In this document: positions 3,864 to 5,426 of the stretch, piece by piece | Position numbering within the stretch: the first letter of the stretch is position 1 | Layout of the letters: the number at the start of each line of letters is the position of its first letter | Assembly: GCA_003135575.1 (NCBI GenBank) | Contig: PLCG01000089.1 | Location: 38,990-44,415 of the forward strand | Length of the DNA: 5,426 nt | Reading direction: 5' to 3' | Source: Nitrososphaerota archaeon | GTDB lineage: Archaea; Thermoproteota; Nitrososphaeria; Nitrososphaerales; Gagatemarchaeaceae | Program-made: the position numbers and the translations under genes | Notes under the pieces: model-generated | What the model saw: the letters and a program-made list of their open reading frames with translations, nothing else | Told to the model about the DNA's origin: nothing | Databases searched by the model: none

Positions 3864-5426
3864 GCGAGTCGCTTGGCCATGTAAGGGCCGCTCCGCTCAT
3901 AGCCGAACTTCCTGTAATAGTTCCGGGTCCCCACCGCGCTCATCACGAGCAGGGTCCGAGCGTCGAAGCTCTCGCTTGCTTCCTTCTCCATTGCCTCCAG
4001 GAGCGCGTGTCCCAGCCCGCGGTGCTGGAAGGCCTGTTCGTCCCTGGATCCCACGGAGACGACCCTGCCGTAGACTTTGAGCTCTCTGACGATGCACGCC
4101 TCGCCCTTCAGCTCGGTCCGGTGCGCCTTCGCAGACGGCGCTCTCATCCTTACGAAGCCGGCGAGCTTCCCCGTCCTCTCGAACTCGTAGGTGAAGAACA
4201 CCTCGGTCCCCTCTGAGGCGGCGTAGCGCTCGCCGCGCATGACAAGGCTGCCTTCGTCTCCTCCGCCAAGGTCGGACGGCGAGTCCATGGCGACCTCGCG
4301 GCACCGTATGCAGCCGCACGAATGCCCGTTCTCCTTCACCCTGGCGAGGACCAGCTCCCTCAGGTTCCCCGCCTTGCTCCCGGCCGTGATGTCGTTCTCG
4401 GGGATCTCCCTCTGGATCCTCATTATCCTGTGCCAGGGCGGGACGTGCCTCTTCATCTCGGCGATGAGGCGGACCACGGTTTCGAGGTCGTAAGGCCTGT
4501 AGAGCCCGGCATCGGTCATCTTCGCAAGCGCCGTCCCTCTCACCACTGCGGTGGGGTAGAGCTTCATCATGTCCGGCCTAAGGGACTCGTCGTCGAAGAG
4601 GCGCAGCAAGTCATCCAGGTCGTCTTCCGGGTTGGAGCCCGGCAGGCCTGGCATCATGTGCGCGGTGAGCTTCAACCCTGCGTCTCGAGCCGCTTGGAAT
4701 GCGTCGAGCGTATCTTGGACGCTGTGGCCCCTGTTGCTAAGCTTGAGGATCTCGTCCCTAAGCGCCTGGACCCCTATCTCGACCTTGGTAACTCCGTACG
4801 AGAGCAGCATGTCGACGTGCTCGGGTCGGCACCAGTCTGGTTTCGTCTCGATGGTGAGGCCTACCGACCTGTATTCTGCTGACTCGTTGGCGGCATGCGC
4901 CTCCTCGAGCGAGTGTGAAGGGGCGCAATTGAGCCCGTCGAAGGCTCCCTTGATGAACCACTCCTGGTAGTCAGCGGGCATCGCGAGGAAAGTCCCGCCC
5001 TCGACCATCAGCTCGACCTTCGAGGCCTCGTGCCCCCTGTCGATGTACTTCTTCAGCATCTTCTGGGCCTGAAGGTATGGGTCGAATCCGACCCCCACCG
5101 CCCCACGCATGCTCGGGCCATCTGGCACGTAGCTCTGGGGGGTGCCCATCGACGGGCCTCCAGGGCAATACACGCATGTCCCGTGTGGGCAGTGGGCGGG
5201 AGAGGTGAAGACTGTGACGATTACGATGCCTGAGGCGCTCCGCCTAGGGTGCACGCGGAAGATCTCCTTCCTCCCGACCCTTTCCTCCGGCGATAAGCCG
5301 AGATAGATCTGAGAATTTGACAGGAACCTATCGAGATGGTAGCGCTTCGCGGCCTGCTTCTTAGCCTGCTCCAGTTGGTTGCGAGACGCAACTTCCCCTG
5401 AGAGGATCGAACTGACTATCGAGGCG
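3860..5426 (-). CDS. elp3: Elp3-family tRNA wobble-uridine carboxymethyltransferase (radical SAM plus GNAT), 5' end cut by window edge
   Basis: Elp3 uses a [4Fe-4S] cluster, S-adenosylmethionine and acetyl-CoA to place a carboxymethyl group on C5 of U34 in tRNA. The 521 complete visible codons lack only a short N-terminus. The frame is open from the right edge: residues 1-57 include ILSGEV and AKRYHLDRFLSNSQIY, which match the archaeal Elp3 N-terminal tRNA-binding region, so the GTG at 5254 is internal. Numbered from the edge, the cluster motif is CPHGTCVYCPGG with Cys79, Cys84 and Cys87. VEGGTF, TIETKPDW, VEIGVQA and HMMPGLPG follow, all part of the radical-SAM barrel. The linker CGCIRCRE (370-377) matches the Zn-binding cysteines of Elp3. 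The C-terminal acetyltransferase domain has IVRELKVYG, the acetyl-CoA loop QHRGLG (467-472), and SAVGTRNYYRKFGYE with two tyrosines, ending PYMAKRLA. It overlaps the downstream fusion gene by 4 bp. Confidence 0.96.
   Translation of the reverse strand, partial: ASIVSSILSGEVASRNQLEQAKKQAAKRYHLDRFLSNSQIYLGLSPEERVGRKEIFRVHPRRSASGIVIVTVFTSPAHCPHGTCVYCPGGPSMGTPQSYVPDGPSMRGAVGVGFDPYLQAQKMLKKYIDRGHEASKVELMVEGGTFLAMPADYQEWFIKGAFDGLNCAPSHSLEEAHAANESAEYRSVGLTIETKPDWCRPEHVDMLLSYGVTKVEIGVQALRDEILKLSNRGHSVQDTLDAFQAARDAGLKLTAHMMPGLPGSNPEDDLDDLLRLFDDESLRPDMMKLYPTAVVRGTALAKMTDAGLYRPYDLETVVRLIAEMKRHVPPWHRIMRIQREIPENDITAGSKAGNLRELVLARVKENGHSCGCIRCREVAMDSPSDLGGGDEGSLVMRGERYAASEGTEVFFTYEFERTGKLAGFVRMRAPSAKAHRTELKGEACIVRELKVYGRVVSVGSRDEQAFQHRGLGHALLEAMEKEASESFDARTLLVMSAVGTRNYYRKFGYERSGPYMAKRLA

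Noticed and set aside
3324..3884. Plus-strand open frame of 186 codons opposite the GcvH/TusA-like gene
   Set aside because: Antisense shadow of a gene with two recognisable domains; no motif in its own translation.
4322..4882. Plus-strand open frame of 186 codons opposite elp3
   Set aside because: Antisense shadow of the strongly conserved radical-SAM region of Elp3.
1..5426. Mobile elements, CRISPR arrays or tRNA genes
   Set aside because: No terminal inverted repeats, regularly spaced repeats or cloverleaf-forming sequence was noticed. Nearly all bases lie in recognised genes.

Overview
The window is a compact, GC-rich stretch of archaeal chromosome. The evidence for Archaea is direct. 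The left end carries gatD and gatE, the two subunits of the amidotransferase that makes Gln-tRNA(Gln); this pair is known only from Archaea. The genes also have TATA-like boxes about 28 nt upstream of start codons without Shine-Dalgarno motifs, as in leaderless archaeal transcription. Assignment below domain level is not possible by eye. A TACK-type lineage is plausible but unproven.

Layout. Positions 1-449 (minus) hold the N-terminal 149 residues of GatE, and 455-1774 (minus) hold complete GatD, with 5 bp between them. At 1863-2156 (minus) is a small GYD-domain protein. The AT-rich gap 2157-2292 is a divergent promoter region. At 2293-3150 (plus) is a two-domain thiosulfate sulfurtransferase of the rhodanese superfamily. 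After a 44-bp convergent gap with a GC-rich hairpin, 3195-3863 (minus) encodes an unusual fusion: a GcvH-like lipoyl-type domain followed by a TusA/SirA-like domain. Its start overlaps by 4 bp (ATGA) the end of an Elp3-family tRNA U34 radical-SAM/acetyltransferase gene, which fills 3860-5426 (minus) and runs off the right edge. No gap exceeds 300 bp, and I saw no mobile element, CRISPR array, tRNA or rRNA.

How the genes fit together. GatDE amidates Glu-tRNA(Gln). Elp3 modifies the wobble uridine of tRNAs that include tRNA(Gln), tRNA(Glu) and tRNA(Lys). TusA-type and rhodanese proteins are sulfur carriers and donors, which elsewhere feed 2-thiolation of the same wobble uridine. The window may therefore be a tRNA/sulfur neighbourhood, but only gatD-gatE and elp3-fusion are physically linked as operons; the rest is inference. 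The most unusual gene is the fusion. The residue aligning with the lipoyl lysine of GcvH is Arg70, and the TusA CPxP motif is reduced to a lone Cys159 (C-S-A-V). It therefore looks like a repurposed, non-lipoylated scaffold or carrier that is translationally coupled to Elp3.
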